Shown here piece after piece: positions 20,201 through 29,136 of a stretch of DNA of 64,000 nucleotides. The position numbers and the translations under genes were made by a program. The notes below the pieces were generated by a model, which searched no databases, was not told the DNA's origin, and was given only the letters and a program-made list of their open reading frames with translations. Source of the stretch: Verrucomicrobiales bacterium (lineage in GTDB: Bacteria > Verrucomicrobiota > Verrucomicrobiia > Verrucomicrobiales > DEV007). The stretch spans positions 110,794 through 174,793 of the forward strand of contig JAEUHH010000105.1 of assembly GCA_016795505.1 (NCBI GenBank), written 5' to 3'. The first letter of the stretch is position 1. Each line of letters opens with the position of its first letter.

Positions 20201-20896
20201 ATGAAGCCGATCGTCCAGATTTCCCTCGACCTCACCCACATCGACGAGGCCCTCGAGACCGCCGCGCTGGCGATGCGTGCCGGCGTGGATTGGCTTGAGG
20301 CGGGCACGCCCCTCATCCTCGCAGAGGGATTGCACGGGGTCCGCGCCCTGCGCCAGGCCTTTCCCGACACCCCCATCGTGGCCGACTTGAAAACGATGGA
20401 TGGTGGCTATCTCGAAGCCGAAATGATGGCCAAGGCCGGCGCCACCCATGTCGTCGTGATGGCCCGCGCCCACGCCGAGACCATCAAGTGCGTCGTCAAA
20501 GCCGGGGCCGACTTCGGCTGCCAGGTCATGGGCGACAACATGGTCTGCCCCGACATGGTGGAAGGCGCGCGCTTCCTCGAAGATCTCGGCTGCGACTACA
20601 TCATCCACCACATCGGCTACGACGAGCGCCGTGGCATCGCCGCCGCAGGTCACCGCATGCCCAGCCCGCTCGACCAACTCCGCGAAGTCGTTCATGCCGT
20701 GAACGTGCCCGTCCAGGCCGTCGGCGGGCTGTCTCTCGAACAGGCCATTCAATGCCCCCGCTACGGTGCCCCGCTGGTCGTGCTTGGCGCCCCGCTGACC
20801 ATCGACGCCGATGCCTTCAAGACCGCCGACGGCGACCTCGAGGCCTCACTGCGGCTCATCTGCGACGCGATCCACGCCCAGGAAGTGACCCGATGA
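20201..20896 (+). CDS. HUMPS/OMPDC-family aldolase or decarboxylase (hexulose-6-phosphate synthase-like)
   Basis: 231-aa TIM-barrel enzyme of the OMP decarboxylase suprafamily. The D-x-K-x-x-D catalytic motif is DLKTMD near residue 62, and VGGLSLEQAIQ forms the C-terminal phosphate-binding region. Members act on sugar phosphates, for example 3-hexulose-6-phosphate synthase or 3-keto-L-gulonate-6-phosphate decarboxylase; which one cannot be told from sequence alone. It is not PyrF, which has different surrounding residues. A zinc-type dehydrogenase follows after 55 bp on the same strand, suggesting joint use in sugar or sugar-acid breakdown. Confidence 0.8.
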   Translation: MKPIVQISLDLTHIDEALETAALAMRAGVDWLEAGTPLILAEGLHGVRALRQAFPDTPIVADLKTMDGGYLEAEMMAKAGATHVVVMARAHAETIKCVVKAGADFGCQVMGDNMVCPDMVEGARFLEDLGCDYIIHHIGYDERRGIAAAGHRMPSPLDQLREVVHAVNVPVQAVGGLSLEQAIQCPRYGAPLVVLGAPLTIDADAFKTADGDLEASLRLICDAIHAQEVTR

Positions 20897-20951
20897 GCCC
20901 AGTTCCGAGTTCTGTTCAAACCAGTTAATCCCAAAAGAGAAACCCGTTGCC

Positions 20952-21977
20952 ATGAAATCCGCCGCCGTCGTCAACTACGCCCCGGAAAAACACTCCGTCG
21001 AAATCCGCGAGATCGATCGACCCGACATCGGGCCAGACGATGTCCTCCTGGAAGTGGCCAATGTCGGCGTCTGTGGCAGCGACCTGCACCAGTGGACCGC
21101 CGACCATTCCTGGCCGGTCAATTACCCGGTCGTGCTCGGCCACGAATTCGGCGGGCACATCGTCCAGACCGGCACGGCTGTCACCGGCTGGCAGGAGGGC
21201 GACCGCGTCGTGTCCGAGACCGCCGCCATCATCAGCCACGACAATCCCATGACCAAGCGCGGTCTTTACAACCTCGACCCCACCCGCAAGGGCTTCGGCT
21301 ACGGGGTCAACGGCGCCATGACCCGCTATGTCCGCGTGCCGTCCCGCATCCTTCACCGGGTGCCGGACCAGCTCCCCTTCGAGCAGGCCTGCCTCACCGA
21401 GCCCTGCTGCGTGGCTTACAATGCGGTGGTCAAAAACGCCCGCATCGAGCCCGGTGACCGCGTCGTCGTCCTCGGACCCGGCACCATCGGCATCCTCTGC
21501 GCCGCCATGGCCCGGCTCTGCGGTGCCGAGGTGGCCCTGGTGGGACTCGAGCAGGATGCCCACCGGCTCGACATCGCCCGGCAGTACGGCTGCGAGGTCA
21601 TCATCGGCGATGCCAAGCCGTGGGCTCAGCAGCGTGACGGACTCGGCTGCGATGGCGTCATCGACGCGGCCGGCGCCAGCATCACACTCAAAATCGCCCT
21701 CGATCTCGTGCGCCCCGCCGGCTGGATCAGCAAGGTGGGTTGGGGTCCCCAGCCCCTGAATTTCAATCTCGACCCCCTGGTCCAGAAAAACATCACCCTG
21801 CAGGGCAGTTTCAGCCACAACTGGCCGGTCTGGGAGCGCGTCATCGCCCTGCTTTCCAGCGGCCAGCTCGACGTGCGCCCCATCATCGGCGGCGTCTGGC
21901 CCATCACGGAGTGGCACGAAGCCTTTGAGAAAATGCACCGCGGCGAGGTGGTGAAGAGCGTGCTGCGCCCCGTGTGA
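20952..21977 (+). CDS. Zinc-type alcohol/sugar dehydrogenase lacking the structural-zinc Cys cluster
   Basis: 341-aa medium-chain dehydrogenase. Catalytic-zinc ligands are visible as GVCGSDLHQW (Cys), GHEFGG (His-Glu) and LTEPCC (Glu). The NAD(P) fold has VVVLGPGTIGIL. Where most sorbitol/threonine dehydrogenase relatives have a four-Cys lobe, this protein has SETAAIISHDNPMTKRGLYN with no Cys, so the structural zinc is probably absent. It likely oxidises a polyol or sugar (phosphate) in tandem with the upstream HUMPS-family enzyme. Substrate is unknown. Confidence 0.82.
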   Translation: MKSAAVVNYAPEKHSVEIREIDRPDIGPDDVLLEVANVGVCGSDLHQWTADHSWPVNYPVVLGHEFGGHIVQTGTAVTGWQEGDRVVSETAAIISHDNPMTKRGLYNLDPTRKGFGYGVNGAMTRYVRVPSRILHRVPDQLPFEQACLTEPCCVAYNAVVKNARIEPGDRVVVLGPGTIGILCAAMARLCGAEVALVGLEQDAHRLDIARQYGCEVIIGDAKPWAQQRDGLGCDGVIDAAGASITLKIALDLVRPAGWISKVGWGPQPLNFNLDPLVQKNITLQGSFSHNWPVWERVIALLSSGQLDVRPIIGGVWPITEWHEAFEKMHRGEVVKSVLRPV

Positions 21978-22032
21978 ATCTGGCCGAATCAACTCGCTGG
22001 CTCTAACCCGCGGGCAGATCCGTTCTCCACCC

Positions 22033-23016
22033 ATGCGCACCGCCGATTTTGACTATCACCTGCCGCCGGAGCTGATCGCCCAGCAGCCGCCGGAGCGGCG
22101 GGGCGACTCGCGGATGCTGGTGATTCACCGGGACTCGGGGCGGATCGAGCATCGCCAGTTCCGCGACTTTCCCGACTACACCCGTCCCGGGGACCTCCTC
22201 GTGTTGAACGATACCCGCGTCGCACCGGCCCGGTTTTTCTCCGACGACGGGCGCATCGAGCTGCTCAAAACCGGCGCCCTGAGCGCCACCCGCTGGCAGT
22301 GCCTCGTCAAACCGGGCAAGCGAATGCGCCCCGGCCACTCCGTCACAGTGGCGGGCGTCACCGGCATCGTGCGGGAGATCGTGGACGAAACCGGCGAACG
22401 CATCATCGATTTCGACGGGGAAATTGACGCCGAGATCCACGGCCACCTGGCTCTGCCTCCCTACATCGAACGCCCCGACGCACCGGCCGACCGCGACCGC
22501 TACCAGACGGTTTTCGCCCGCGAGACCGGCGCTGTGGCCGCCCCCACGGCGGGCCTGCACTTCACCCCGGAGATGCTCGCATCGTTGCCGCACACGTTCG
22601 TTACCCTCCACGTGGGCATCGGGACCTTCCGGCCGGTGCAGGTCGACGATGTGGCCAGCCACCACATGCACCGCGAGCAATACTCCCTCGGTCCCATTGC
22701 CGCCGACGCCATCAATGCCGCCCACCGGGTCGTCGCCATCGGCACCACCGTGGTCCGCGTGCTGGAGCACTGCGCCGCGCTCGAGGGCGGGCGGCCGCTC
22801 GCGCCCCGCTCGGGCGGGACGGATATTTTCATCTATCCGCCCTATACCTTCCGCGCCGTGGGCGCGCTGCTGACGAATTTCCACCTGCCCAAATCGACGC
22901 TGCTCATGCTCGTCAGCGCCCTCGCCGGGAAAGACCTCATCATGGAGGCCTACGCCCGGGCCGTGGAGCAGCGCTACCGCTTTTTCAGCTACGGCGACTG
23001 CATGCTCATCGTGTAG
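22033..23016 (+). CDS. queA: S-adenosylmethionine:tRNA ribosyltransferase-isomerase QueA
   Basis: 327-aa enzyme that transfers and isomerises the ribosyl group of SAM onto 7-aminomethyl-7-deazaguanine in tRNA, the step to epoxyqueuosine. Family signatures include FDYHLPPELIAQQP at the N-terminus, LLVLNDTRVAPAR, AAPTAGLHFT, HVGIGTFRPV and the C-terminal NFHLPKSTLLMLVSAL. Length is normal. tgt, which makes the preceding base exchange, is 5 kb downstream on the same strand, so the queuosine genes are close but not one operon. The stop codon overlaps the 3' end of the convergent FG-GAP gene by 11 bp. Confidence 0.96.
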   Translation: MRTADFDYHLPPELIAQQPPERRGDSRMLVIHRDSGRIEHRQFRDFPDYTRPGDLLVLNDTRVAPARFFSDDGRIELLKTGALSATRWQCLVKPGKRMRPGHSVTVAGVTGIVREIVDETGERIIDFDGEIDAEIHGHLALPPYIERPDAPADRDRYQTVFARETGAVAAPTAGLHFTPEMLASLPHTFVTLHVGIGTFRPVQVDDVASHHMHREQYSLGPIAADAINAAHRVVAIGTTVVRVLEHCAALEGGRPLAPRSGGTDIFIYPPYTFRAVGALLTNFHLPKSTLLMLVSALAGKDLIMEAYARAVEQRYRFFSYGDCMLIV

Positions 23017-24475
23017 CCGCCGCCGGCCCCCGGCCCAGCCAGACGGTCAGGCGCCCCGTGCGGCCCAGCGGGCCGGGCAGGTGCATGCCGCCGGCCACGA
23101 TGTCGGGCCGACCGTCGCCATCGAGATCGCCCACATCCATCGACGCGAGATTCGAGGGCGAGTGATCGATCTGCCGACGCACATACTCGCCACCGCCGCG
23201 GTTTTCCAACCAGATCAGACTCGGCTGATCGTGTTCGCCCCAAAAGAAGTTCATCCCCGATGCCACGATGTCCCGGTCGCCATCTCCGTCCAGATCCACC
23301 AGCCTCGCCGCATAGGCGCCCGGCAGGCGGACCAGTTCGTGCAGGCGGTGGGTGCCGTCGCCGAGATTCTCATGCCAGCGGATGCCGTGATAGGGCTTCC
23401 ACTCCGAGGCCTCGTCCATCATGTCGCCATTGGTAACCAACAAGTCGGGATCGCCATCCCCGTCCAGATCGGTCACCTCAAATCCGGACAGTCCGTAGGC
23501 CGGATGCGGCGCTTTCACCAGGATGCGGCTCTCGAAGGCCCTTTCACCCCCGTTGCGAAACAGCGCGATGGCTTCGTGTTGCTGGGAAATGAGCGCCACG
23601 ATGTCCTGCCGGCCGTCGCGGTCGTAATCGATCACCTGCAGGCGCATCACCCCGTTCACGCCCAGCACCTCATGCCGGCGGAAGGCCCCGGGCTCCACCT
23701 GCTCCATCCAGATCAGCCCCCCGGTGCGCCGCCAGCCAAACAGGGCCACCGCAAAGTCCACGTCCCCGTCGCCATCCAGATCGCCCGGCTGGATGTCCGC
23801 GATCCGCGGCTCGCCCCGCAGCAGCGCGTAGGGTTGAAAGCCACCCTCAGGCCGCGCCAGCAGCAGATGCGCCTCGCCCTCCGGATCATCCGTCGGCAGA
23901 ATGTCCCCGGCCGAGGCCACCGCGATGTCGAGCCGGCCGTCGCCATTGAAATCCAGCGCCGTCGTCGCTACCGCCGCCTTCAGGTCCACGATCGGCGACT
24001 CGGTCCAGCGGCCTTCGGCAAATTCGACCAGGGAAATGCGCTGCCGCTCCGCATCACACACCAGCACTCCGGCCCGGCCGGTGCCCCGCAGGTCTACCAC
24101 CCGGACATGAGACACGATGGGGCGCTCCGAGAGCGGCGCATCCCCCACCGTGACTTTTTCAAACGCCCATCCGGCCGGCTCGAACGTCTCGGCGGGCGGG
24201 GCAAAACGCTCCGGGCTCTCCGCGATGTAATAGGCCCGCAATTTCGCCAAATCTTGAGGCGGCACCGGCAGGTTCTTTTCAATCATCCACGGGATCATGC
24301 GGTCGATGTGTCCCGGCCATTGCCCCCGCGTCGCCGCATCCGGTGGTGGCGGCTCGTGACAGGCGCTGCAATGCTGCCGCACCAGCGGATGGATCGCGCC
24401 CCCATCCGACGGAGTCTGCGCTCCGCAGACCGCCGCGGCCCCGAGAAAAAGGAGGATGGAACGATGCAGACTCAC
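23006..24475 (-). CDS. Exported haem-c / FG-GAP (VCBS) repeat protein
   Basis: 489-aa protein with an N-terminal signal peptide (SILLFLGAAAVCGA) and a CSACH haem c site near residue 40, so it is probably a periplasmic or surface cytochrome-like protein. The rest holds at least five FG-GAP/VCBS repeats with Ca-binding DxDxDGxxD motifs, such as DFNGDGRLDIAV and DLDGDGDPDLLV, which should fold as a beta-propeller. A GTG at 24475 is the probable start; the frame is open to an ATG at 24559, but that would put 28 non-signal residues ahead. Function unknown; such proteins are frequent in Planctomycetes and Verrucomicrobia. Confidence 0.75.
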   Translation of the reverse strand: MSLHRSILLFLGAAAVCGAQTPSDGGAIHPLVRQHCSACHEPPPPDAATRGQWPGHIDRMIPWMIEKNLPVPPQDLAKLRAYYIAESPERFAPPAETFEPAGWAFEKVTVGDAPLSERPIVSHVRVVDLRGTGRAGVLVCDAERQRISLVEFAEGRWTESPIVDLKAAVATTALDFNGDGRLDIAVASAGDILPTDDPEGEAHLLLARPEGGFQPYALLRGEPRIADIQPGDLDGDGDVDFAVALFGWRRTGGLIWMEQVEPGAFRRHEVLGVNGVMRLQVIDYDRDGRQDIVALISQQHEAIALFRNGGERAFESRILVKAPHPAYGLSGFEVTDLDGDGDPDLLVTNGDMMDEASEWKPYHGIRWHENLGDGTHRLHELVRLPGAYAARLVDLDGDGDRDIVASGMNFFWGEHDQPSLIWLENRGGGEYVRRQIDHSPSNLASMDVGDLDGDGRPDIVAGGMHLPGPLGRTGRLTVWLGRGPAAATR

Positions 24476-24602
24476 AGACACAGGAACGATGAACCAAACC
24501 GGCCCGACAAGATACCGGGAAACCGCGTCGGGAACAGCAGAAGCCTCCGGGAAATTCAACGCAACCGGGCAGAGCCGCCCATGGCACTCAAGCCCGCGGC
24601 AT

Positions 24603-24651
24603 TCCGATCAAACAGGGTCTCATCGGCGATCCTACCCTCTTTCATCGGAAA
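24603..24651. repeat. 22-bp-unit intergenic element, copy 3
   Basis: Units at 24606-24627 (core AACAGGGT, inverted) and 24628-24649 (core ACCCTCTT, direct with one change). Flanked by TTCCGATC and ATCGGAA. It lies in the divergent region between the FG-GAP gene and the second sulfatase. Confidence 0.88.
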
Positions 24652-24746
24652 CGCCCCCTCCGACCAGCGATCGCACTTCGGCCTTGCCGCGGGGCCGGGC
24701 ATTTGGTTCCCTGAGAGCGTTCCACCTCTTCAACCGCCCGTCCGCC

Positions 24747-26669
24747 ATGCGCCTGTTTTCCTCCACCCTCCTCACCGTCCTGCTACTGTCGCTCGCGACC
24801 GCGACTGGGGCCACCGAGCCACGGCCGAACATCCTCTGGATCACGGCGGAGGACATGAGCGCCGACCTCGGCTGCTACGGCGATCGCTATGCCACCACGC
24901 CGCATATCGACCGCCTCGCCACGCGGAGCATTCGCTACACCCGAGCCTATGCCGAGTCGCCCATGTGCGCGCCGTCCCGCTGCGCTCTCATCACCGGGAT
25001 GCACACCGGACCGCTGGGCACCTCGCCGATGCGGTCGAATCACCCCGTCCCCGCCGGGGTCCGTGGCTTTCCCGCTCTGCTGCGCGAAGCCGGCTACCAC
25101 TGCACCAACAATGTGAAAACCGACTACAATGTCGCCGACGAGCCGGCCATGATCCGCGATGCCTGGGACGAATCGAGCGCCACCGCCCACTGGCGCGGCC
25201 GGCCGGCGGGAAAGCCGTTTTTCTGCGTGCTGAACTACATGGACACCCACCAGTCGCGCAGCAGCCGCGACGATCACGCCGACTTCGTGGGAAAGGTGCA
25301 GTCCCGTCTCACCGCCGCGGAGATTCACGATCCGGCTGCGGCTCCCCTGCCGCCCTACTACCCCGACACGCCGACCGCCCGGCGCACCGTGGCGCGCTAC
25401 TATGACTGCATCACGACCCTCGATCACTTCGTCCGCGACACGCTGGCCGATCTGGAGGCCGATGGCCTGGCACAGGATACCATCGTGTTCTTTTTCTCCG
25501 ATCACGGGGCCGGGCTACCCGGCGGCAAAGCGGCGGCTTACCGGCGTGGTCTCCATGTGCCCCTGCTGGTCCACGTACCGGAAAAATTCCGCCACCTCGC
25601 CCCGGCGGCGAACGGCACGGTCAGCGACCGGCTTGTGTCCTTCGTCGACTTCGCTCCCACCGTGCTCAGCCTCGCGGGTGTGGCGCTGCCGGGCCACCTC
25701 CACGGTCGGCCTTTCCTCGGCCCTGCCATTCCCGAGCCGCCCACCCATGTCCACGGCACCCGCGACCGGATGGATGAGACGCTGGAAGTCACGCGCTGGC
25801 TCAGCGACGGCCGTTACCATCTCGTCCGGAGCTTCGATCCCCGGCCGCCCGCCGATCAGCAGACCCTGCTGTCCTGCTACAACAGCCACGGCGAACTGTG
25901 CCGCGAGATTCGCTCGCTGAAAGCCGCCGGACAGCTCACCGAGGCGCAGACCCGGCTCTGGGGCGACCACCGGCCGCCGGTGCAACTGTTCGACACCGAG
26001 ACCGATCCCTGGTGCCAGCACGATCTGGCCGACGACCCCGCCCACGCCGATCGCCTGACGCACCTGCTGGGTGAACTGGAAAGGATCATGCTCGCCAACC
26101 GCGATCTCGGCCTGTGGCCCGAGCCCGAGCGCGTCGAAGCCGGCCCGGGCGCCGACTATCCGCAGGAACGCGTCCTCGCCGTGGCGAACGGAATCGGTCG
26201 GGCCGGAATCTCCCGCGACCCTTTCCTCAAAGCCCTGGCCGATCCCCACCCGGCGGTGCGATATTGGGCGATCGTGGGGCTGAGCACCCTCGGCAACGAA
26301 GCCGGCGACGATAACGCGGCTTTTCAGACCGCCCTCGACGATTCCGCCGCCTCGGTGCGAATTGCCGCCGCCGAAACCCTCGTCCGCCGGGGAGAAACGG
26401 CCTCAACCGGCCGGGCACTCGATCTCCTGACGCGGGAGCTGGACAGTCGCAACGAATACGCCGCTTCCCGCGCCGCCCGCTCGCTGGAACTCCTCGGCGA
26501 ATCGGCCCGGCCCGCCCTGGAAGCCATGCGCGACACGCTGAAACGACGTAGCTCCGGCTTCTTTCTGGAAAAAGGCCCCGACGCCACCCATTACGCGCTG
26601 GAGTTCTCGCTGATGATGGCGGTGCGGGCGCTGGATGATGCCAAACCAGCGGACAAAAGCCTGCGCTAG
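24747..26669 (+). CDS. Secreted sulfatase with C-terminal HEAT-like extension
   Basis: 640-aa sulfatase. Signal peptide MRLFSSTLLTVLLLSLATATGA, then PNILWITAEDMSADLGCYG (metal-binding Asp) and the FGly signature CAPSRCALITG near residue 75, the canonical C-x-P-x-R. FFFSDHGAGLPG provides a second metal site. After the catalytic domain, residues about 490-630 form helical repeats (for example HPAVRYWAIVGLSTLGN and ASVRIAAAETLVRRG) that look like HEAT/PBS-lyase repeats, perhaps for protein or glycan contact. This resembles heparan-type sulfatases fused to HEAT repeats common in Verrucomicrobiota. Substrate unknown. Confidence 0.87.
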   Translation: MRLFSSTLLTVLLLSLATATGATEPRPNILWITAEDMSADLGCYGDRYATTPHIDRLATRSIRYTRAYAESPMCAPSRCALITGMHTGPLGTSPMRSNHPVPAGVRGFPALLREAGYHCTNNVKTDYNVADEPAMIRDAWDESSATAHWRGRPAGKPFFCVLNYMDTHQSRSSRDDHADFVGKVQSRLTAAEIHDPAAAPLPPYYPDTPTARRTVARYYDCITTLDHFVRDTLADLEADGLAQDTIVFFFSDHGAGLPGGKAAAYRRGLHVPLLVHVPEKFRHLAPAANGTVSDRLVSFVDFAPTVLSLAGVALPGHLHGRPFLGPAIPEPPTHVHGTRDRMDETLEVTRWLSDGRYHLVRSFDPRPPADQQTLLSCYNSHGELCREIRSLKAAGQLTEAQTRLWGDHRPPVQLFDTETDPWCQHDLADDPAHADRLTHLLGELERIMLANRDLGLWPEPERVEAGPGADYPQERVLAVANGIGRAGISRDPFLKALADPHPAVRYWAIVGLSTLGNEAGDDNAAFQTALDDSAASVRIAAAETLVRRGETASTGRALDLLTRELDSRNEYAASRAARSLELLGESARPALEAMRDTLKRRSSGFFLEKGPDATHYALEFSLMMAVRALDDAKPADKSLR

Positions 26670-26723
26670 CTCTCCCCGGATTCCCCTTGCCCAAATCGCG
26701 GCTTTCTGGTTTCCTTGGCCTCC

Positions 26724-27875
26724 ATGAAACCCGCCCCCACCCTCACCCGTGCCGCCGCCGGCCTCGCGCTGGCTGTCGGCATCGGCCTAGCCACTTCCCT
26801 CACCGTGAACGCCTCCATCACCGACGCCCCCTTCGGCGAAGTCGACGGCCAGCCCGTCCGCCTCTACACCCTGACCAACGCCAACGGCGTCCAGGCCAAA
26901 ATCACCAACTACGGCGGCATCGTCACCGCCTTCATCGCCCCCGACAAGGATGGCAAGATGGGCGATGTCTGCCTCGGCTTCGACACCATCGACCGCTACG
27001 TGAAGGACAGCCCCTACTTCGGCTGCATCACCGGCCGCTACGCCAACCGCATCGCGGGCGGAAAGTTCACCCTCGATGGGAAGGAATACACCCTCGCCCA
27101 GAACAACGGCAAAAACGCCCTCCACGGCGGCCTGAAGGGCTTCGACAAGAAAATCTGGGCCGCCACGCCGTCGGAATCGGCCGACGGCCCCGCGCTCAAG
27201 CTCACCTACACCAGCCCCGACGGCGAGGAGGGCTACCCCGGCAACCTGAGCTGCACCGTGACCTACACCCTCACGGCCGACAACGGCCTGCGGATCGACT
27301 ACCTCGCCACCACCGACAAGCCCACAGTGCTGAACCTGACCAACCACGCCTATTTCAACCTCGCCGGCCACGGGGAGGGCACCATCCTCGACCATGTCTT
27401 TGAAATGAAGGCCGACCGCTTTGTCCCGACCGACGATGCCGGCATCCCGCTGGGGCAACTGGCCAGCGTCGAGGGCACTCCCTTCGATTTCCGCAAGCCC
27501 ACCGCCATTGGCGCCCGGGTCGATCAGGACGACCAGCAGCTCAAAAACGGCCTCGGCTACGATCACAACTACGTGATGAAAGACAGCCGCGACGGCAAAC
27601 TGGCCCATGTGGCCACCGTCCACGATCCCAAGTCCGGCCGCGTCCTCGAAGTCCACACCGACGAGCCCGGCCTGCAATTCTACATCGGCAACTACCTGCC
27701 GAAGGATGGTCTCGCCGGCAAGGAAGGCAAGACCTACATCTACCGCGGCGGTTTCTGCCTCGAGTCCCAGACCTTCCCCGACTCGCCGAATCAAAAAGGC
27801 TTCCCCTCACCCGTCCTGCGGCCCGGCGAGACCTACAAGCAGACGACGATTTACCGCCTCGATGTGAGGAAGTGA
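26724..27875 (+). CDS. galM: Aldose 1-epimerase (mutarotase), exported
   Basis: 383-aa GalM-family enzyme interconverting alpha and beta anomers of hexoses. It begins with a signal peptide (LTRAAAGLALAVGIGLATSLTVNA), so it probably acts in the periplasm on sugars released outside the cell. Active-site features are GRYANRIAGG, NALHGG (His), NLTNHAYFNL (the catalytic His region) and the C-terminal FCLESQTFPDSPN (catalytic Glu). An ATG at 26724 was chosen over a TTG at 26715. The upstream sulfatase and this gene may share a role in scavenging polysaccharide sugars. Confidence 0.92.
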   Translation: MKPAPTLTRAAAGLALAVGIGLATSLTVNASITDAPFGEVDGQPVRLYTLTNANGVQAKITNYGGIVTAFIAPDKDGKMGDVCLGFDTIDRYVKDSPYFGCITGRYANRIAGGKFTLDGKEYTLAQNNGKNALHGGLKGFDKKIWAATPSESADGPALKLTYTSPDGEEGYPGNLSCTVTYTLTADNGLRIDYLATTDKPTVLNLTNHAYFNLAGHGEGTILDHVFEMKADRFVPTDDAGIPLGQLASVEGTPFDFRKPTAIGARVDQDDQQLKNGLGYDHNYVMKDSRDGKLAHVATVHDPKSGRVLEVHTDEPGLQFYIGNYLPKDGLAGKEGKTYIYRGGFCLESQTFPDSPNQKGFPSPVLRPGETYKQTTIYRLDVRK

Positions 27876-27881
27876 TGGTCG

Positions 27882-27959
27882 CGGGGAGTTTTCAGCGGAA
27901 AGTGCCCGGCTTTCGGCCCACCGCCTGAAAGCCGCCGCCCGCCGCCAGAAAACTCCCGA
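27882..27959. other. Nested inverted repeat between galM and tgt
   Basis: An outer pair (around GGGAGTTTTC at 27882-27898 and GAAAACTCCC at 27942-27959) encloses a perfect inner pair CGGCTTTC (27907-27914) and GAAAGCCG (27927-27934). It could act as a factor-dependent terminator, a cruciform or an RNA element in the tgt leader. No T-run follows. Confidence 0.5.
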
Positions 27960-27968
27960 CTCCCCCGC

Positions 27969-29090
27969 ATGTTCACCCTCCTCGCCCAGGATCCCGCGAC
28001 CAAGGCCCGTCGCGGCCGGCTCGCCCTCGCCCACGGCACCGTCGAGACGCCGTGCTTCATGCCCGTCGGCACTCGCGGCACGGTGAAGTCCGTCCACCCG
28101 GCCGAGCTGACCGACCCGGCACTCGACACCCGCATCATCCTCGGAAACACCTACCACCTCTTCATCCGGCCCGGCACCGACATCCTCGGCTCCTACGGCG
28201 GCCTGCACCGCTTCATGCGCTGGGACCGGGCCATCCTGACCGACTCGGGGGGCTTTCAGGTCTTTTCTCTGGCCAAACTGCGCAAGATTCAGGAGGACGG
28301 CGTCCATTTCCGCAGCCATCTCGACGGCGCGGCCCTGTTCCTGAGCCCCGAGATCGCCCTCGAGACCCAAAAAATCATCGGGAGCGACATCGCCATGCTC
28401 CTCGACGAGTGCCCGCCGGCCGGCTGCGGCCGCGACTATGCCGAAAAAAGCCTCGCCCTGACCCAGCGCTGGGCCGAGCGCTCCCGCGACTGGATCCACG
28501 CCCACCGGCCCGAGGGCCAGCACTACTTTGGCATCGTGCAGGGCTCGACCCATGCCGACCTGCGGGAAAAAGCCGCCCGCGATCTCGTCGCCCTCGACTT
28601 CGACGGCTACGCCATCGGCGGACTCAGCGTCGGCGAGAGCGATCCCGAACTCTACGCCGCCGTCGAAGCCGCCGAGCCCCACCTGCCCACCCACAAGCCC
28701 CGCTACTGCATGGGCCTGGGCCAGCCCGACCAGTTGCTGGAGCTCATCGGCCGCGGCGTCGACCTGTTCGACTGCGTGCTGCCCACCCGCGTGGCCCGCA
28801 ACGGCACCGCCTACACCGCCGACGGCACCCTGAACCTGAAAAACCAGAAACACGAGCGCGACGACCGCCCCCTGTCCGACTCGACCCATCCGCTGTGCGA
28901 GGGATTCAGCCGCGGCTACCTGCGCCATCTGATCAAAAACGACGAGATCCTCGGTCTGCGGCTGCTCACCCTGCACAACCTGCATTTCTATCTAGACTTG
29001 ATGAACCAAGCCCGGCGTGCTATTGAAGCCGGCGCTTTTGCCCCATTTCGAGCCGATTTCGTCCAGCGCTACCGCGACGCCGCCGCTTGA
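27969..29090 (+). CDS. tgt: tRNA-guanine transglycosylase
   Basis: 373-aa enzyme exchanging guanine-34 for preQ1 in GU(N) tRNAs. Conserved blocks are TPCFMPVGTRGTVK, DSGGFQVFS (catalytic Asp), GIVQGSTHADLR, GYAIGGLSVGE and FDCVLPTRVARNGTAYT (nucleophile Asp). In bacterial TGT the zinc site is normally CxCxxC before FSRAYL; here the stretch reads SDSTHPLCEGFSRGYL, so two of the three Cys appear as Ser and His. Zinc binding may use altered ligands. It starts a run tgt-yajC-secDF, the classic order in many bacteria. Confidence 0.95.
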   Translation: MFTLLAQDPATKARRGRLALAHGTVETPCFMPVGTRGTVKSVHPAELTDPALDTRIILGNTYHLFIRPGTDILGSYGGLHRFMRWDRAILTDSGGFQVFSLAKLRKIQEDGVHFRSHLDGAALFLSPEIALETQKIIGSDIAMLLDECPPAGCGRDYAEKSLALTQRWAERSRDWIHAHRPEGQHYFGIVQGSTHADLREKAARDLVALDFDGYAIGGLSVGESDPELYAAVEAAEPHLPTHKPRYCMGLGQPDQLLELIGRGVDLFDCVLPTRVARNGTAYTADGTLNLKNQKHERDDRPLSDSTHPLCEGFSRGYLRHLIKNDEILGLRLLTLHNLHFYLDLMNQARRAIEAGAFAPFRADFVQRYRDAAA

Positions 29091-29136
29091 TCCGGGCGGC
29101 GTTCCGTGTTTTCTCCCCGTTCCCATCCCCAAAACC

